In this document: in pieces, positions 33,038 through 42,285 of the stretch | How positions within the stretch are numbered: the first letter of the stretch is position 1 | Layout of the letters: each line of letters begins with the position of its first letter | Assembly (NCBI GenBank): GCA_029550345.1 | Contig: JAKPHK010000038.1 | Span: 1 to 64,000 of the forward strand | DNA: 64,000 nt | Reading direction: 5' to 3' | Origin: Pseudomonadota bacterium | GTDB lineage: Bacteria > Pseudomonadota > Alphaproteobacteria > Sphingomonadales > Sphingomonadaceae | The notes under the pieces: model-generated | The model's input: the letters and a program-made list of their open reading frames with translations, nothing else | What the model was told of the DNA's origin: nothing | The model's database searches: none | Position numbers and translations under genes: made by a program

Positions 33038-34278
33038 TGCATCGTTACCCGCACCGGCAGGCGCTTCAGTCCGCCGGTGTGGTTGGTCTTGACCCATTCG
33101 GGCTCGCCAGCAAGCTCGATCGTCGCGACGCGCGCGGCAATCTCGGCAAACAGGGCCTCCAGCTCCATCTCGGCCAGGATCCGGCCAAGACAGTGGTGCG
33201 CGCCATAGCCGAAGCCAAGGTGGCGGTTGGGGCTGCGGTCGATCCGGAAGGCGTCGGGCTCGTCAAAGGCGCGCTCGTCGCGGTTGCCGGACAGATAGAG
33301 GATGGCCACCTGCTCTCCCGCCGCGATAGGCTGACCGGCCAGCTCGGTATCGACGGCAGCGGTGCGCATGAAGTGGCGTACCGGGGTGGCCCAGCGGAAA
33401 ATCTCCTGCGCAGCCGGAGCAATCAGGGCGGGATCGGCCTTGAGCTTGGCCAACTCTGCGGGATTGCGGGCCAATTGCATCAGGCCAACCCCGACACTGG
33501 AGCTGGTCGTGTCATGTCCGGCCGCCGCCAGCAGCATGCCGTAGGACAGCGAATCCATGTCGGACAGCGGTTCGCCGTCGATCAAGGCGGTCGCGATCAC
33601 CGACATCAGGTCATCCTGCGGATCCTGGCGCCGCTCCTGCACCACGCCCCCCAGGTAGCCGAAGAACTCCATCGCAGTCGCCAGCCCGAAATCGCCGTTG
33701 GCATTGCGATCGGGATCGCTGGCTCCGAACAGCTCCTGGGTAAGGCGCAGCACCAGCGGCGCATCGCTTTCGGGCAGGCCGAGGATCGAGGTGATCATGA
33801 TCAGCGGATAGGGCACCGCGATTTCCTCGACGAAGTCGAACTCGCCCTGCGGTGCAAGCCGTTCGATCTTGTCGACATATTCGCGGGCCAGCAGCCGCAT
33901 CCGTTCACGCAGAGTGCCCAGGAACTTTGAATTGAACCATGACTGGGTCAGTTGGCGGTGCTTGCGATGATCAGGCTCGTCCAAGTCGAGCAGAGTCCGC
34001 ACCGGCCCGGTCCTGCTGCCGAACTGGGCGATGGTGCGATCCTCGAACCAGGCAGGCAACAGGGTCAGGCGCGGGGCATTGAGCCAGACCTTGGTGTTGC
34101 GCTCCACCTCCATGATGTCCTGGTGGCGCAGCACGGCCCAGAACGGGCGATAGGGCTCCTGCTCGATCCACAGGATGTCGCCCTGGGCACGCATGGCAGC
34201 GAACTTGGCGGCAATCCCGGCCTCGTCGGCATAGACTTCGGGAGAGAAGGCATCGATATCGGTGGTTGGCCTGATCAC
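33034..34278 (-). CDS. Cytochrome P450 (CYP125/142-like)
   Basis: 414 residues. Class I bacterial P450: I-helix AAGHDTTS (about 252-259), EIFR as the ExxR motif (292-295), heme-binding HLGFGYGAHHCLGRILAEME with Cys363. The LGFGYGAHHCLG signature and overall spacing resemble actinobacterial steroid P450s of the CYP125/CYP142 type. Possible roles: side-chain terminal hydroxylation, or A-ring hydroxylation as by the estradiol 4-hydroxylase EdcA of Novosphingobium tardaugens. Neither can be chosen from sequence. No ferredoxin or ferredoxin reductase lies beside it. It is flanked with 4-nt overlaps by the DUF1254 gene and the SnoaL-like gene. Confidence 0.9.
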   Translation of the reverse strand: MIRPTTDIDAFSPEVYADEAGIAAKFAAMRAQGDILWIEQEPYRPFWAVLRHQDIMEVERNTKVWLNAPRLTLLPAWFEDRTIAQFGSRTGPVRTLLDLDEPDHRKHRQLTQSWFNSKFLGTLRERMRLLAREYVDKIERLAPQGEFDFVEEIAVPYPLIMITSILGLPESDAPLVLRLTQELFGASDPDRNANGDFGLATAMEFFGYLGGVVQERRQDPQDDLMSVIATALIDGEPLSDMDSLSYGMLLAAAGHDTTSSSVGVGLMQLARNPAELAKLKADPALIAPAAQEIFRWATPVRHFMRTAAVDTELAGQPIAAGEQVAILYLSGNRDERAFDEPDAFRIDRSPNRHLGFGYGAHHCLGRILAEMELEALFAEIAARVATIELAGEPEWVKTNHTGGLKRLPVRVTMQ

Positions 34279-35618
34279 GGCTCGATCCTTTCGATCGGGG
34301 GCAGGGCATAGCGCCCGTCAAGCGCCTCGGCGCGCGGCAGGTAGAGCCGCAGCACGACATGGAACGCGCCGGCCGGTACCGGCAACCAGTTCGAGGACCC
34401 TGCTGGCGGCTTTGCGTCGGACAGATAGAGTGACAGCGATCCGTCCCGAGCCTGGCGCAGGCCGGGCGTGCGATCGCCAATGTTGTAGCGCTTCAACGGG
34501 TTGGCCACGAGCTGCGAGGTGGTGCGATCATAAGCGGTCAGCGACCAGAAGGCGGCGACCGAGGGCAGCTGTCCCTTGGCAAAGCGAATGCGATAGAGCC
34601 GCTTACCGTCGAGCATTTCGCCGCGATTATCGGTGATTGCAGCGGGATAGATCGATTCCTCGGGTGCGTTGACATAGCCGCCGCGCGCCACTTCGGCGCG
34701 GAGCAGGAAGTCGTTGCCCGGATCGGCCATGGCCCCAGACCACATCCAGCCGTTCTGGATACGGGATGGACGAAATCCGCGCTGAGCCAGGACTTTCGGC
34801 CCCAGTCGCACCGCGCAGCCCAGCCCCAGCGCTTCGGCGGGCCTGAGTTTTGCCGGGTCGAACTGCCGACCCGGACCGAACCCGGCCTGGTCGAACTGCG
34901 CCATCAGGGCGGCTTCGCCCGGCTTGGCCGGAACCATGCGCAAGGCTCGATTGAGCAGTTCGAAGTAATGCAGGCTGTCGAAGGGTTGCAGCTGGGCGGC
35001 GGCAGTCACTGGCTCACCCGCTGTGCCGGTCATCCGGATCGCGGCAGCCAGCGCCTTTGCCTTGACCAGGTCGGCATTGTCGGTCGCCAGGACACGGCCC
35101 AACATCCAGACCGTATCGGTCGAAAGGGGGAAGGCCTCGTACCCCGCCGGAACATTCCCCCCGGATGGACCGATCAGCGCGTACCGCCGCGCAGAACCGC
35201 CATTGGTCCTGGTGCCCAGGTGCTGGGGGCGGCCGTAAAGGTCCATGAAGGCCAAAGTGTAATAGCGCGCGCCGAACGCCGGGACATCGACCAGCACCGG
35301 TCCCTTCGAGAGATCGAGCCAGGCATTGAGATAGAGCGTATCGGCATTGGCAGCGCGTAGCTGCCCCTGCGTTTCCGGGGTCAGCAGATGCGGATAGGTC
35401 GCGATAGTGTTGACTGGCGCGGTAACCGGCTGGTCCGGGCTGATGCGGTGCGTTTCGTTGTGCCGCTGCTTGAGCAGATCGACCAATGGATAGCCGTAGA
35501 TGAACCCCTGCAGCCCGTTGGCATAGGCCAGGGCAGCTTCCGGATCCTGCGCGATCGAGCGGCACTGCCCGTCATCGGGGAGGCTGCCCGCCGCCAGGGC
35601 GAGTGCAATCGTTAGCAT
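34275..35618 (-). CDS. DUF1254/DUF1214 domain secreted protein
   Basis: 447 residues with a short signal-like N-terminus (MLTIALALAAGSLPDD). The DUF1254 part contains FIYGYPLVDLLKQRHNE and ANADTLYLNAWLDLSKGPVLVDVP followed by YYTLAFMDLYGRPQHLGTRTNG. The DUF1214 part contains KGQLPSVAAFWSLTAYDRTTSQLV, LKRYNIGDRTPGL and a closing GSSNWLPVPAGAFHVVLRLYLP. Such proteins have no established enzymatic role that I know of. The 4-nt overlap with the P450 gene suggests a linked function, such as periplasmic binding or processing of the P450 substrate. It is divergent from TonB receptor 2 across operator site 8. Confidence 0.82.
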   Translation of the reverse strand: MLTIALALAAGSLPDDGQCRSIAQDPEAALAYANGLQGFIYGYPLVDLLKQRHNETHRISPDQPVTAPVNTIATYPHLLTPETQGQLRAANADTLYLNAWLDLSKGPVLVDVPAFGARYYTLAFMDLYGRPQHLGTRTNGGSARRYALIGPSGGNVPAGYEAFPLSTDTVWMLGRVLATDNADLVKAKALAAAIRMTGTAGEPVTAAAQLQPFDSLHYFELLNRALRMVPAKPGEAALMAQFDQAGFGPGRQFDPAKLRPAEALGLGCAVRLGPKVLAQRGFRPSRIQNGWMWSGAMADPGNDFLLRAEVARGGYVNAPEESIYPAAITDNRGEMLDGKRLYRIRFAKGQLPSVAAFWSLTAYDRTTSQLVANPLKRYNIGDRTPGLRQARDGSLSLYLSDAKPPAGSSNWLPVPAGAFHVVLRLYLPRAEALDGRYALPPIERIEP

Positions 35619-35690
35619 ACCTCTCCAATCGCGTAGATGTACTCCACAAACGCTACGATATCGCGTTTATGATTGCGCCTCAAGCAATGA

Positions 35691-35722
35691 TCGCGTAATC
35701 ATGCCCATATTGAGCTACGCAG
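35691..35722. promoter_or_regulatory. Inverted repeat site 8 (TCGCGT-N20-ACGCAG), putative operator
   Basis: In the divergent region between the DUF1254 gene (start 35618, -) and TonB receptor 2 (start 35770, +), ending 47 bp before the receptor start. A degenerate second copy may lie at 35629-35660 (TCGCGT-N20-ACGATA). Confidence 0.6.
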
Positions 35723-35769
35723 AAGCTTGCCGCCCACGACGGCAGGGCTGCGTCAAGAGAGGGATCGAA

Positions 35770-38085
35770 ATGCGCCTGTTGAGCACCGTTTCGCTGGTCG
35801 CCCTGACGACCTTAGCTGCCGCCCCCGCGTTTGCGCAGGATGCCGCGCAGAATCAGGACGATGGGATCGGCGATATCGTCGTCACCGCGCAGAAGCGCTC
35901 GGAAAACGTCCAGGACGTGCCGATCGCGATCTCGGCGTTGGGTAGCCAGTTCCTCGAAAGCCGGGGGATCGATTCGATCGACAAGCTGGGTGCGGTTGCC
36001 CCGAACGTGAAGATTGAACGTGCGCCCGCTTCCAAGACCATCTCGCAGATCTCGATCCGCGGCTCGGTCACGATCAATCCGGCGATCACCTGGGAGCCGG
36101 CGGTCGGGCTGTATCTTGACGGGGTCTATATCGCCAAGGCGCAGGGCTCGATCTTCGACGTAGCCGATCTTGAGCGGGTCGAACTGCTGCGCGGACCGCA
36201 GGGCACGCTCTATGGCCGCAATGCTCTGGCCGGCGCGGTCAACCTCGTCACCCGCAAGCCCAGCGGTGAGGCCGGCGGATCGATCGATCTGACCTATGGC
36301 AGCTTCAATGATCGGCGCGTGCGCGGCGTGCTCGACCTGCCCAAGTTCGGTCCCTTTTCGGTCAAGGTTGCCGGGCAGTACCGCAAGCGCGACGGGCTGA
36401 TCGATCTGGTGCCCAATTCGCCTTCCGGCGCGGACCGCGCGGATTCGATCGATTCCGGCAGTTTCATGGTCCAGCTCCGCGCCGAACTGTCGGACGCGAT
36501 TACCGCCGACTATACCTATGACTATAGCAAGGCGAGCCAGGATCCGCCGTTCTCGCAGCTGCTGCGCGTCAACCGCAACGGCGATCCGCGCGATATCTTC
36601 GACCCGGCTTCGCCCGGCTATGCCTTTGGCGGGGCGTTCTTCCCGCTCAACCTCTACACCAACCCGAACCGGGTTGAGACGGCGGCGATCAATGCCCCGG
36701 CCTATGAGCGTTCGCGCAGCTATGGCCACGCCTTGACGCTCACCGCCGATCTTGGCGCTGCCACGCTCAAGTCGATCACCGCCTATCGCGATCTGGCCTG
36801 GGCGGATGGCCTCGATCTGGATGGCTCGCCGCTGCCGGTCGCCTTTACCCAGCGCATCACGGACTATCATGCCTTCAGCCAGGAACTGCAACTGACCGGA
36901 GAGCTGGGTGATGGCCGCCTGAACTACGTGCTGGGTGCCTTCTATTTTGACGAGAAGGCCGAGACACTGAACCCGCAGACCTATTTCGGCGGCGGGGTTG
37001 ATCTGCAATCGGACTATGGCTCGAACACGAAGGCTTTGGCGCTCTATGCCCAGCTTGATTACAAGTTCACCGATGCCCTGAAGGTCAGCCTGGGCGGCCG
37101 CTATACGCACGAGAAGAAGGACGTGCGGCGCTTCTTCCGGGTCAACTTCGATGCCGGCAGCGGGATCTTCTCGCCGCTGGTCGTTGCCAACCTGCCTTAC
37201 GGCGCGATCCCGGAAGCGAAGTACAACAACTTCTCGCCCGCCGCGACCCTGGCCTGGGAAGCAAGCGACAACATCAATGTCTATGCCCGCTTCGCCCAGG
37301 GCTTCAAGTCGGGCGGCTTCAACGGCGAAACCAATGTCTTCGCCGCGCCGACTGCCGGTTGTCCGAGTGGCGCGACCGAGCTGTGCAGTCCCTATCGTCC
37401 GGAAAAGGTCGACAGCTACGAAGTGGGGATCAAGACCAAGCTGGCCGATGGCCGGGTGATTTTCAATTTCGCCGCCTTCCGCGACGAGCACAAGGACATG
37501 CAGCTTTCGGTCTTCACCGCCACAACCGGTGCGGCATCGATCATCCGCAATGCTGCCGGGGCCCGCATCCAGGGGCTGGAATTCGAAACGGTGCTGCGCC
37601 CGGTCGATGGCCTGACGATCAATGGCTCGCTCGCGATCCTCGATCCGAAGTACAAGAGCTTCATCGATGGCGGCGTGGATGTATCGAACAACCGCGCCTT
37701 CCCGCACGCGCCCAAGACCACGGCCTCGGTCGGCTTCGACTGGGCCGTGCTGAGCGGGGACTGGGGCAAGCTGAACCTCTACGGCGATCTCAACTACGTC
37801 TCGAAGTACTATACTTTTCCCTATCCGCTGCTGACGCCGACCCGTTCGGACCAGAATGCCAACTCCAGCCAGTCAAAGGGGCGCACGATCGTCAACCTGC
37901 GGGCCAGCCTGTCTGACATCCCGCTGGGCGGAGTCAAGGCCGAGATCTCGGGCTTTGTCCGCAACCTGACCAAGGAAACCGATCCGTCGAACTTCATCGA
38001 CTTCGGCCCTGGTTTCGGCGGGATCCTGCTTGGTTACTTCCCTGAACCGCGCACCTTCGGGGTAACAGTCGGCGTCAAGTTCTGA
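35770..38085 (+). CDS. TonB-dependent outer-membrane receptor 2
   Basis: 771 residues from ATG 35770 (preceded by GAGAGGGATCGAA); the track start 35701 lies within the operator. Signal peptide MRLLSTVSLVALTTLAAAPA cleaved after AFAQ. Plug: GIGDIVVTAQKRSENVQDVP, VELLRGPQGTLYGRNALAGAV. Barrel ends RTFGVTVGVKF. About 90 residues shorter than receptor 1 and clearly different in the extracellular loops, so the two may take different ligands. It is followed after 13 nt by a SnoaL-like gene and an SDR, which argues for a steroid or its derivative as cargo. Confidence 0.93.
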   Translation: MRLLSTVSLVALTTLAAAPAFAQDAAQNQDDGIGDIVVTAQKRSENVQDVPIAISALGSQFLESRGIDSIDKLGAVAPNVKIERAPASKTISQISIRGSVTINPAITWEPAVGLYLDGVYIAKAQGSIFDVADLERVELLRGPQGTLYGRNALAGAVNLVTRKPSGEAGGSIDLTYGSFNDRRVRGVLDLPKFGPFSVKVAGQYRKRDGLIDLVPNSPSGADRADSIDSGSFMVQLRAELSDAITADYTYDYSKASQDPPFSQLLRVNRNGDPRDIFDPASPGYAFGGAFFPLNLYTNPNRVETAAINAPAYERSRSYGHALTLTADLGAATLKSITAYRDLAWADGLDLDGSPLPVAFTQRITDYHAFSQELQLTGELGDGRLNYVLGAFYFDEKAETLNPQTYFGGGVDLQSDYGSNTKALALYAQLDYKFTDALKVSLGGRYTHEKKDVRRFFRVNFDAGSGIFSPLVVANLPYGAIPEAKYNNFSPAATLAWEASDNINVYARFAQGFKSGGFNGETNVFAAPTAGCPSGATELCSPYRPEKVDSYEVGIKTKLADGRVIFNFAAFRDEHKDMQLSVFTATTGAASIIRNAAGARIQGLEFETVLRPVDGLTINGSLAILDPKYKSFIDGGVDVSNNRAFPHAPKTTASVGFDWAVLSGDWGKLNLYGDLNYVSKYYTFPYPLLTPTRSDQNANSSQSKGRTIVNLRASLSDIPLGGVKAEISGFVRNLTKETDPSNFIDFGPGFGGILLGYFPEPRTFGVTVGVKF

Positions 38086-38098
38086 ACCGGCCGCCAGC

Positions 38099-38593
38099 AT
38101 GACGCTGGAAGAGCGACTGCTGCGCCTTGAGGATGACCGGGCCATCCGGGATCTCAAGGCGCGCTATCTGCGGGCCTGCGATACCAAGGACCCGGCAACG
38201 GTTCGCGATTGCCTGCTGCCGGATGGGGCCGTCATTGCCTATGACGGCTTCCCGCCTTTTGCCGATCGCGAAGCCTTCGTAGCGATCTATGCCGAGATGG
38301 GCTGCGCACCCGGGACCTTCGACATTCACCACGGCGCCAACGGGGTGATCACCTTCGATGGCGATAGCTGCGCGGCGGGGCAATGGTCGCTGTTGTTCCA
38401 CAACATCAACCTGGCAAACCGCACGCTGACGCAGATGGGCGTCGAATACGACGACGTCTACGTGAAGCAGAGCGGGCGCTGGTGGATCGCGGAAACACGG
38501 TCGCGGCGGCTTTCATGCCTGATCCACAGCGTGGACGGGGAAGGGCGGCCCACGGTGACCGTCATGGGCGAAGCGCCCGCAACATTCGGCTGA
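38099..38593 (+). CDS. SnoaL-like protein, possible steroid dehydratase or isomerase
   Basis: 164 residues, 13 nt after the TonB receptor. Pattern: LEERLLRLEDDRAIRDLKARYLRACDTKDP (N-terminal helix with R-Y and D), then YAEMGCAPGTFDIHHGANGVITFDGDSCAAG, VEYDDVYVKQSGRWWIAETRSRR. This is the SnoaL_4 fold shared with 32375 and 39338. The D/H residues (DIHHGAN) in the cavity are in the region used for catalysis in such lyases. Possible role: water elimination from a hydroxysteroid; not proven. Followed by an SDR. Confidence 0.72.
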   Translation: MTLEERLLRLEDDRAIRDLKARYLRACDTKDPATVRDCLLPDGAVIAYDGFPPFADREAFVAIYAEMGCAPGTFDIHHGANGVITFDGDSCAAGQWSLLFHNINLANRTLTQMGVEYDDVYVKQSGRWWIAETRSRRLSCLIHSVDGEGRPTVTVMGEAPATFG

Positions 38594-38604
38594 GGAGAAC
38601 GGTA

Positions 38605-39345
38605 GTGCGGTTTGCAGGCAAGCGAGTGCTGGTGACCGGGGCGGCATCGGGAATTGGGCGGGCCACCGCGCAGCTATTTGCCAAGGAGGGCGCGCAGGTA
38701 ATCATCGGCGACATCAACGCTGCCGGCCTCGCCGAGACAGCAGCGCTGATCGGCGCGGCGGCCACGCCTGTGGTCTACGATGCCGAGGACCATGCCTCGT
38801 GCCGCGCATTGGTCGCCAACGCTGCCGAGGGCGGGATCGATGTGCTGTGCAACGTTGCCGGCATGCTGAAGTGGGCGCCGACCGAAACCTTTGCCGTCGA
38901 GGATTTCGAGAAGATCCTGCGGATCAACACGACCAGTGTCTTCGTGCTCAGCCAGGCGGCCCTGCCGCATCTGGTCGAGAGCAAGGGCAACATCGTCAAT
39001 ATCGGCTCGACCTCGGGCCTGCGCGGCATGATCTATACCGCCGCCTATTGCGCCTCGAAACATGCAGTGGTCGGCATGACCACGGCGCTGGCGGCGGAAT
39101 ATGCGCCCAAGGGCGTGCGGATCAACGCGGTCTGCCCCGGCCACGTCAACACGCCGATGACCAAGCAGCAACCGCCGGAGGGCGATATCGACTGGCCGAT
39201 GGTGATGCGCGGCATGCCCAAGCTGGTCGATGGCAGTTGTGATCCGGAAGACATTGCCGAGGCCGTGGCCTTCCTCGCCTCGGACAAGGCGCGCAAGGCA
39301 ACCGGCACCGTGCTGGTCGTGGACGGCGGTCAGCTCGTCAGCTGA
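38605..39345 (+). CDS. Short-chain dehydrogenase/reductase
   Basis: 246 residues from GTG 38605, which follows GAGGAGAACGGTA, 11 nt after the previous stop; the track's longer start overlaps the SnoaL-like gene. TGAASGIGRATAQLF cofactor motif with IIGDINAA (acidic residue, NAD-type), NVAGM in place of NNAG, NIGSTSGL, YCASKHAV, VLVVDGGQLVS at the end. It completes the receptor-SnoaL-SDR unit and overlaps the end of the convergent SnoaL-like gene by 8 bp. Likely a hydroxysteroid dehydrogenase. Confidence 0.83.
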   Translation: MRFAGKRVLVTGAASGIGRATAQLFAKEGAQVIIGDINAAGLAETAALIGAAATPVVYDAEDHASCRALVANAAEGGIDVLCNVAGMLKWAPTETFAVEDFEKILRINTTSVFVLSQAALPHLVESKGNIVNIGSTSGLRGMIYTAAYCASKHAVVGMTTALAAEYAPKGVRINAVCPGHVNTPMTKQQPPEGDIDWPMVMRGMPKLVDGSCDPEDIAEAVAFLASDKARKATGTVLVVDGGQLVS

Positions 39346-39790
39346 GCAGGGCGCGCGCCGCGGCGCTGCCGTCAAGCAGGGCATTCTCGCGGCGGGTCAC
39401 GTGCCAGCCTGCGCTGGTTCGGGCCAATTCCCAGCGGTTGGCCGATACCCGCACGGGTGCCCATTCCCCGTCCTCATGCCGGAAGACCACGCTGTGGCAG
39501 CGTGCCACTGCGCTGTCTCCAGCAAGATCGATAGCCGGGCTGGTCAGGATATGGGCGCAGCCGTCCGCCAGCAGCGACTGGTGGACGGGACCGCTGATCA
39601 GCGCGGCAATGGCGGCGCGGCCACGCGCTTCGCCCATGCCGCCCACGGCATAGCTGCCGTCCTCGCTCCACAGCGCGGCAACCGCCAAGGCATCCCCGGC
39701 ATCAGCCAATGGTCCGTAACGGGCAATCAGGTCGCGGATCGCCTCGCGGTCCTCCAGGGCCCGCAGGCGTTCGGCGACCGACTCAGGCAT
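39338..39790 (-). CDS. SnoaL-like protein, possible steroid dehydratase or isomerase
   Basis: 150 residues from ATG 39790, which overlaps the upstream flavoprotein stop; the track start 39820 lies further inside that gene. SnoaL_4 pattern: LRALEDREAIRDLIARYGPLADAGDALAV, GMGEARGRAAIAALI, CAHILTSPAIDLAGDSAVARCHSVVF, NRWELARTSAGWHVTRRENALLDG. Last gene of the hsaA2-hsaD-hsaB-hsaE-hsaG-hsaF operon. Paralogous in fold to 15487, 32375 and 38099, but sequence similarity between them looks modest. Confidence 0.7.
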   Translation of the reverse strand: MPESVAERLRALEDREAIRDLIARYGPLADAGDALAVAALWSEDGSYAVGGMGEARGRAAIAALISGPVHQSLLADGCAHILTSPAIDLAGDSAVARCHSVVFRHEDGEWAPVRVSANRWELARTSAGWHVTRRENALLDGSAAARALLS

Positions 39791-41255
39791 AGGCCGCCTT
39801 GCGTCCGGCCTGGCGGCCAAAGAAGGTGCAGTCGGCCAGGCTCATCCCCGATGAATAGCCGTGCCCCCAGGCAGGAAGGCCCGATGTGCAGCGCCCCGCG
39901 GCGAACAGGCCGGGGATTGCCGCACCGCCGCGATCGAGCACTTCGCCATCGGGAGAGGTTTTCAGCCCGCCCAGGGTGAAGAAGCTGAAATAGCTGTCGT
40001 GGAAATCCAGTTCGAGCGCGATGAACGGTCCCTGATCCAGGGGCGTCAGGATCGGCGGGCGCTTGTCGAACAGCGGATCGCGACCTTTGCGGGCATGTTC
40101 GTTGTAGACCGCCATGGTCGCGCTGAGCGTGCCCTGCGGCAGTTCCAGTTCGGCCTCGACCTCTTCCCAGGTCTCGCCGGTCCCGGCGATGCGCATCCGG
40201 GCGAAATCCATCGGCTGGACGAAATGGGCATTGTCGAGCAGCAGGTAAACCTTGCCATCAGGCTGGTCGACCGCGCAGCGGCTGACGCGCCCATGATAGC
40301 AGTCTTCGTTGATGAAGCGTTGGCCCTTGGTGTTGACGAACACGCCGTAGGCATGGCTTTCCGGCATGGTCCAGGGGCAGGTGGTGAAGAACTGGTCCAT
40401 GTGGATTGCATCGCCGCCCGCACCCAGGCCCAGCTCGATGCCTGAGCCATCGTCCTTGTCGCCGATCGGATCGTTCAGCTTGAAGGTGTCGGGGCAGTAC
40501 TTACGCCGCATGGCCTCGTTGAAGACGAAGCCGCCCGTGGCCAGGACCACACCTTTCTCCGCCTTCACGAAGCGCGGCTGGTTGTCGATCCGCACGACCA
40601 GGCCGACGATCCGGTCGCCGTCGCGCACCAGCGCCAGGGCCCGGGCATCGGTGATGACCTCAATCCCTTTGGCGCGAGCGCTGGTTTCGAGCACATCGAC
40701 CAGCGGACGCCCGCCGCCCCAGCCCATGTGCTGGATCACATGGCCGCGCGGAGCGGGTTTGGCGAGATCGCAAAATGGCGCCGCCGCCTCGCTACCCGAC
40801 CAGATCAGGGTCGAATCGTCGGTCGGTTCGATAAGCTTTCCGGGCAGGTAATTGCCGCGGTAGGGCACGCCCTGGGCCTTGAGCCAGGCGTAGTGGTTCA
40901 GCGCCTCGCGGCCGTAACTCTCGCACTTGGCCTCATCGACGCAAGGTCCGCCGGCCAGCTTGAGATAGGCGATGAAGTCTTCGGTTGAATCCGCGAAGCC
41001 CGCCGCGCGCTGGGTATCGGTACCGCCGCCGCCGCCGATGTAGATCTCGCCGCCCGAGAGGCCCGATGCGCCGCCGCTGCCCGAATTGCGTTCGAACAGC
41101 ATGACGCGCGAACCCGCATCGGCCGCCTCGATCGCGGCGCAGGCCCCGGTCGCGCCAAAGCCGATGATGGCAACGTCAGTCTCGAAGTCCCAGGCCGCAA
41201 CCTCGCTGGCGGGGTAAGGGCGGTGCAGCGAAATCTCAGCCATGCTCTCAGTCAC
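39783..41255 (-). CDS. FAD-dependent flavoprotein of the KstD/fumarate-reductase group
   Basis: 490 residues (486 if started at the second ATG, 41243). FAD motif [60 protein letters not shown], and C-terminal [26 protein letters not shown]. The segment equivalent to PFYA...GTxGG of ketosteroid dehydrogenases reads GPFIALELD...SFFTLGGL, so the conserved Tyr is missing. It is therefore probably a dehydrogenase or reductase for a different enoyl or keto substrate. Its start overlaps the end of hsaF by 8 nt. Confidence 0.8.
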   Translation of the reverse strand: MTESMAEISLHRPYPASEVAAWDFETDVAIIGFGATGACAAIEAADAGSRVMLFERNSGSGGASGLSGGEIYIGGGGGTDTQRAAGFADSTEDFIAYLKLAGGPCVDEAKCESYGREALNHYAWLKAQGVPYRGNYLPGKLIEPTDDSTLIWSGSEAAAPFCDLAKPAPRGHVIQHMGWGGGRPLVDVLETSARAKGIEVITDARALALVRDGDRIVGLVVRIDNQPRFVKAEKGVVLATGGFVFNEAMRRKYCPDTFKLNDPIGDKDDGSGIELGLGAGGDAIHMDQFFTTCPWTMPESHAYGVFVNTKGQRFINEDCYHGRVSRCAVDQPDGKVYLLLDNAHFVQPMDFARMRIAGTGETWEEVEAELELPQGTLSATMAVYNEHARKGRDPLFDKRPPILTPLDQGPFIALELDFHDSYFSFFTLGGLKTSPDGEVLDRGGAAIPGLFAAGRCTSGLPAWGHGYSSGMSLADCTFFGRQAGRKAAYA

Positions 41256-42285
41256 CCTTGGCCTTCACCATATCCAGCGCAACATCGACGATCATGTCCT
41301 CCTGCCCGCCGACCATCTTGCGGCGGCCGAGTTCGAGCAGGATTTCGCGGGTATCGATCCCATAGGTTTTGCTGGCCTTTTCGGCGTGGCGCAGGAAGCT
41401 GGAATAGACCCCGGCATAGCCCAGGCTCAAGGTTTCGCGATCGACCCGCACCGGGCGGTCCTGCAGCGGGCGGACCAGGTCCTCGGCCGCGTCCATCAGC
41501 AGGCTGACATCACAGCCGTGGTTCCAGCCCTTGCGGTCAGCTGCAGCCACGAAGACTTCAAGCGGGGCATTGCCAGCGCCCGCGCCCATGCCGGTCAGGC
41601 TGGCGTCGATCCGCACCGCGCCGCACTGGGCCGCGACAATCGAATTGGCGACACCAAGCGAAAGGTTGTGGTGCGCGTGCATGCCGCGCTGGGTTTCGGG
41701 CTTCAGCACCCGGTCATAAGCCTCGAACCGGGCGCGCACGCCGTCCATGTCAAGCGCGCCGCCGCTGTCGGTGACATAGACGCAGTGTGCGCCATAGCTT
41801 TCCATCAGCAGGGCCTGCTGTGCGAGCAGCTCCGGTTCAATCATGTGGCTCATCATCAGAAAGCCAGAGACATCCATGCCCAGGTCGCGGGCGATGCCAA
41901 TGTGCTGCTTGCTGACATCCGCCTCGGTGCAGTGAGTCGCGACGCGGACCGAGCGGACGCCAATGTCATAGGCGCGGCGCAGTTCCTCGACCGTGCCGAC
42001 GCCGGGCAGGATCAGCGTGGTAAGCACGCATTTGTCGAGCACGTCGGCCACGGCCTCCAGCCATTCCCAATCGGTATGGGCACCGAAGCCATAGTTGAAG
42101 CTTGCGCCCGAGAGGCCGTCGCCATGCGCCACCTCGATCGCATCGACCCCCGATGCCTCGATCGCCGCGGCAATCGCGCGGACGTGGTCGATCCCGTACA
42201 TGTGGCGCACGGCGTGCATGCCATCGCGCAGGGTAACGTCCTGGACATAGAGCTTGTCACCTGCTTCGACGTTGAACGTGCTCAT
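41248..42285 (-). CDS. hsaF: 4-hydroxy-2-oxoacid aldolase (HsaF/BphI/MhpE)
   Basis: 345 residues, the size of BphI. TIM-barrel DmpG family: [16 protein letters not shown] (catalytic Arg-Asp), [22 protein letters not shown], and [15 protein letters not shown] with the metal-binding HxH pair. Known role: Mn-dependent retro-aldol cleavage of 4-hydroxy-2-oxohexanoate to pyruvate and propanal, with the aldehyde channelled to HsaG. Overlaps hsaG by 4 nt as expected for subunits of one bifunctional complex. Part of the hsaA2 operon. Confidence 0.92.
   Translation of the reverse strand: MSTFNVEAGDKLYVQDVTLRDGMHAVRHMYGIDHVRAIAAAIEASGVDAIEVAHGDGLSGASFNYGFGAHTDWEWLEAVADVLDKCVLTTLILPGVGTVEELRRAYDIGVRSVRVATHCTEADVSKQHIGIARDLGMDVSGFLMMSHMIEPELLAQQALLMESYGAHCVYVTDSGGALDMDGVRARFEAYDRVLKPETQRGMHAHHNLSLGVANSIVAAQCGAVRIDASLTGMGAGAGNAPLEVFVAAADRKGWNHGCDVSLLMDAAEDLVRPLQDRPVRVDRETLSLGYAGVYSSFLRHAEKASKTYGIDTREILLELGRRKMVGGQEDMIVDVALDMVKAKGD

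Noticed and set aside
33034-34278. Naming the P450 edcA (estradiol 4-hydroxylase)
   Set aside because: The heme and I-helix motifs only show a bacterial class I P450; the adjacent genes do not include the edcB/edcC partners, so the symbol is not justified.
35812-37707. 631-residue minus-strand ORF opposite TonB receptor 2
   Set aside because: Antisense shadow; its composition is Arg/Ala/Gly/Ile rich without domains, and the plus-strand receptor is intact.
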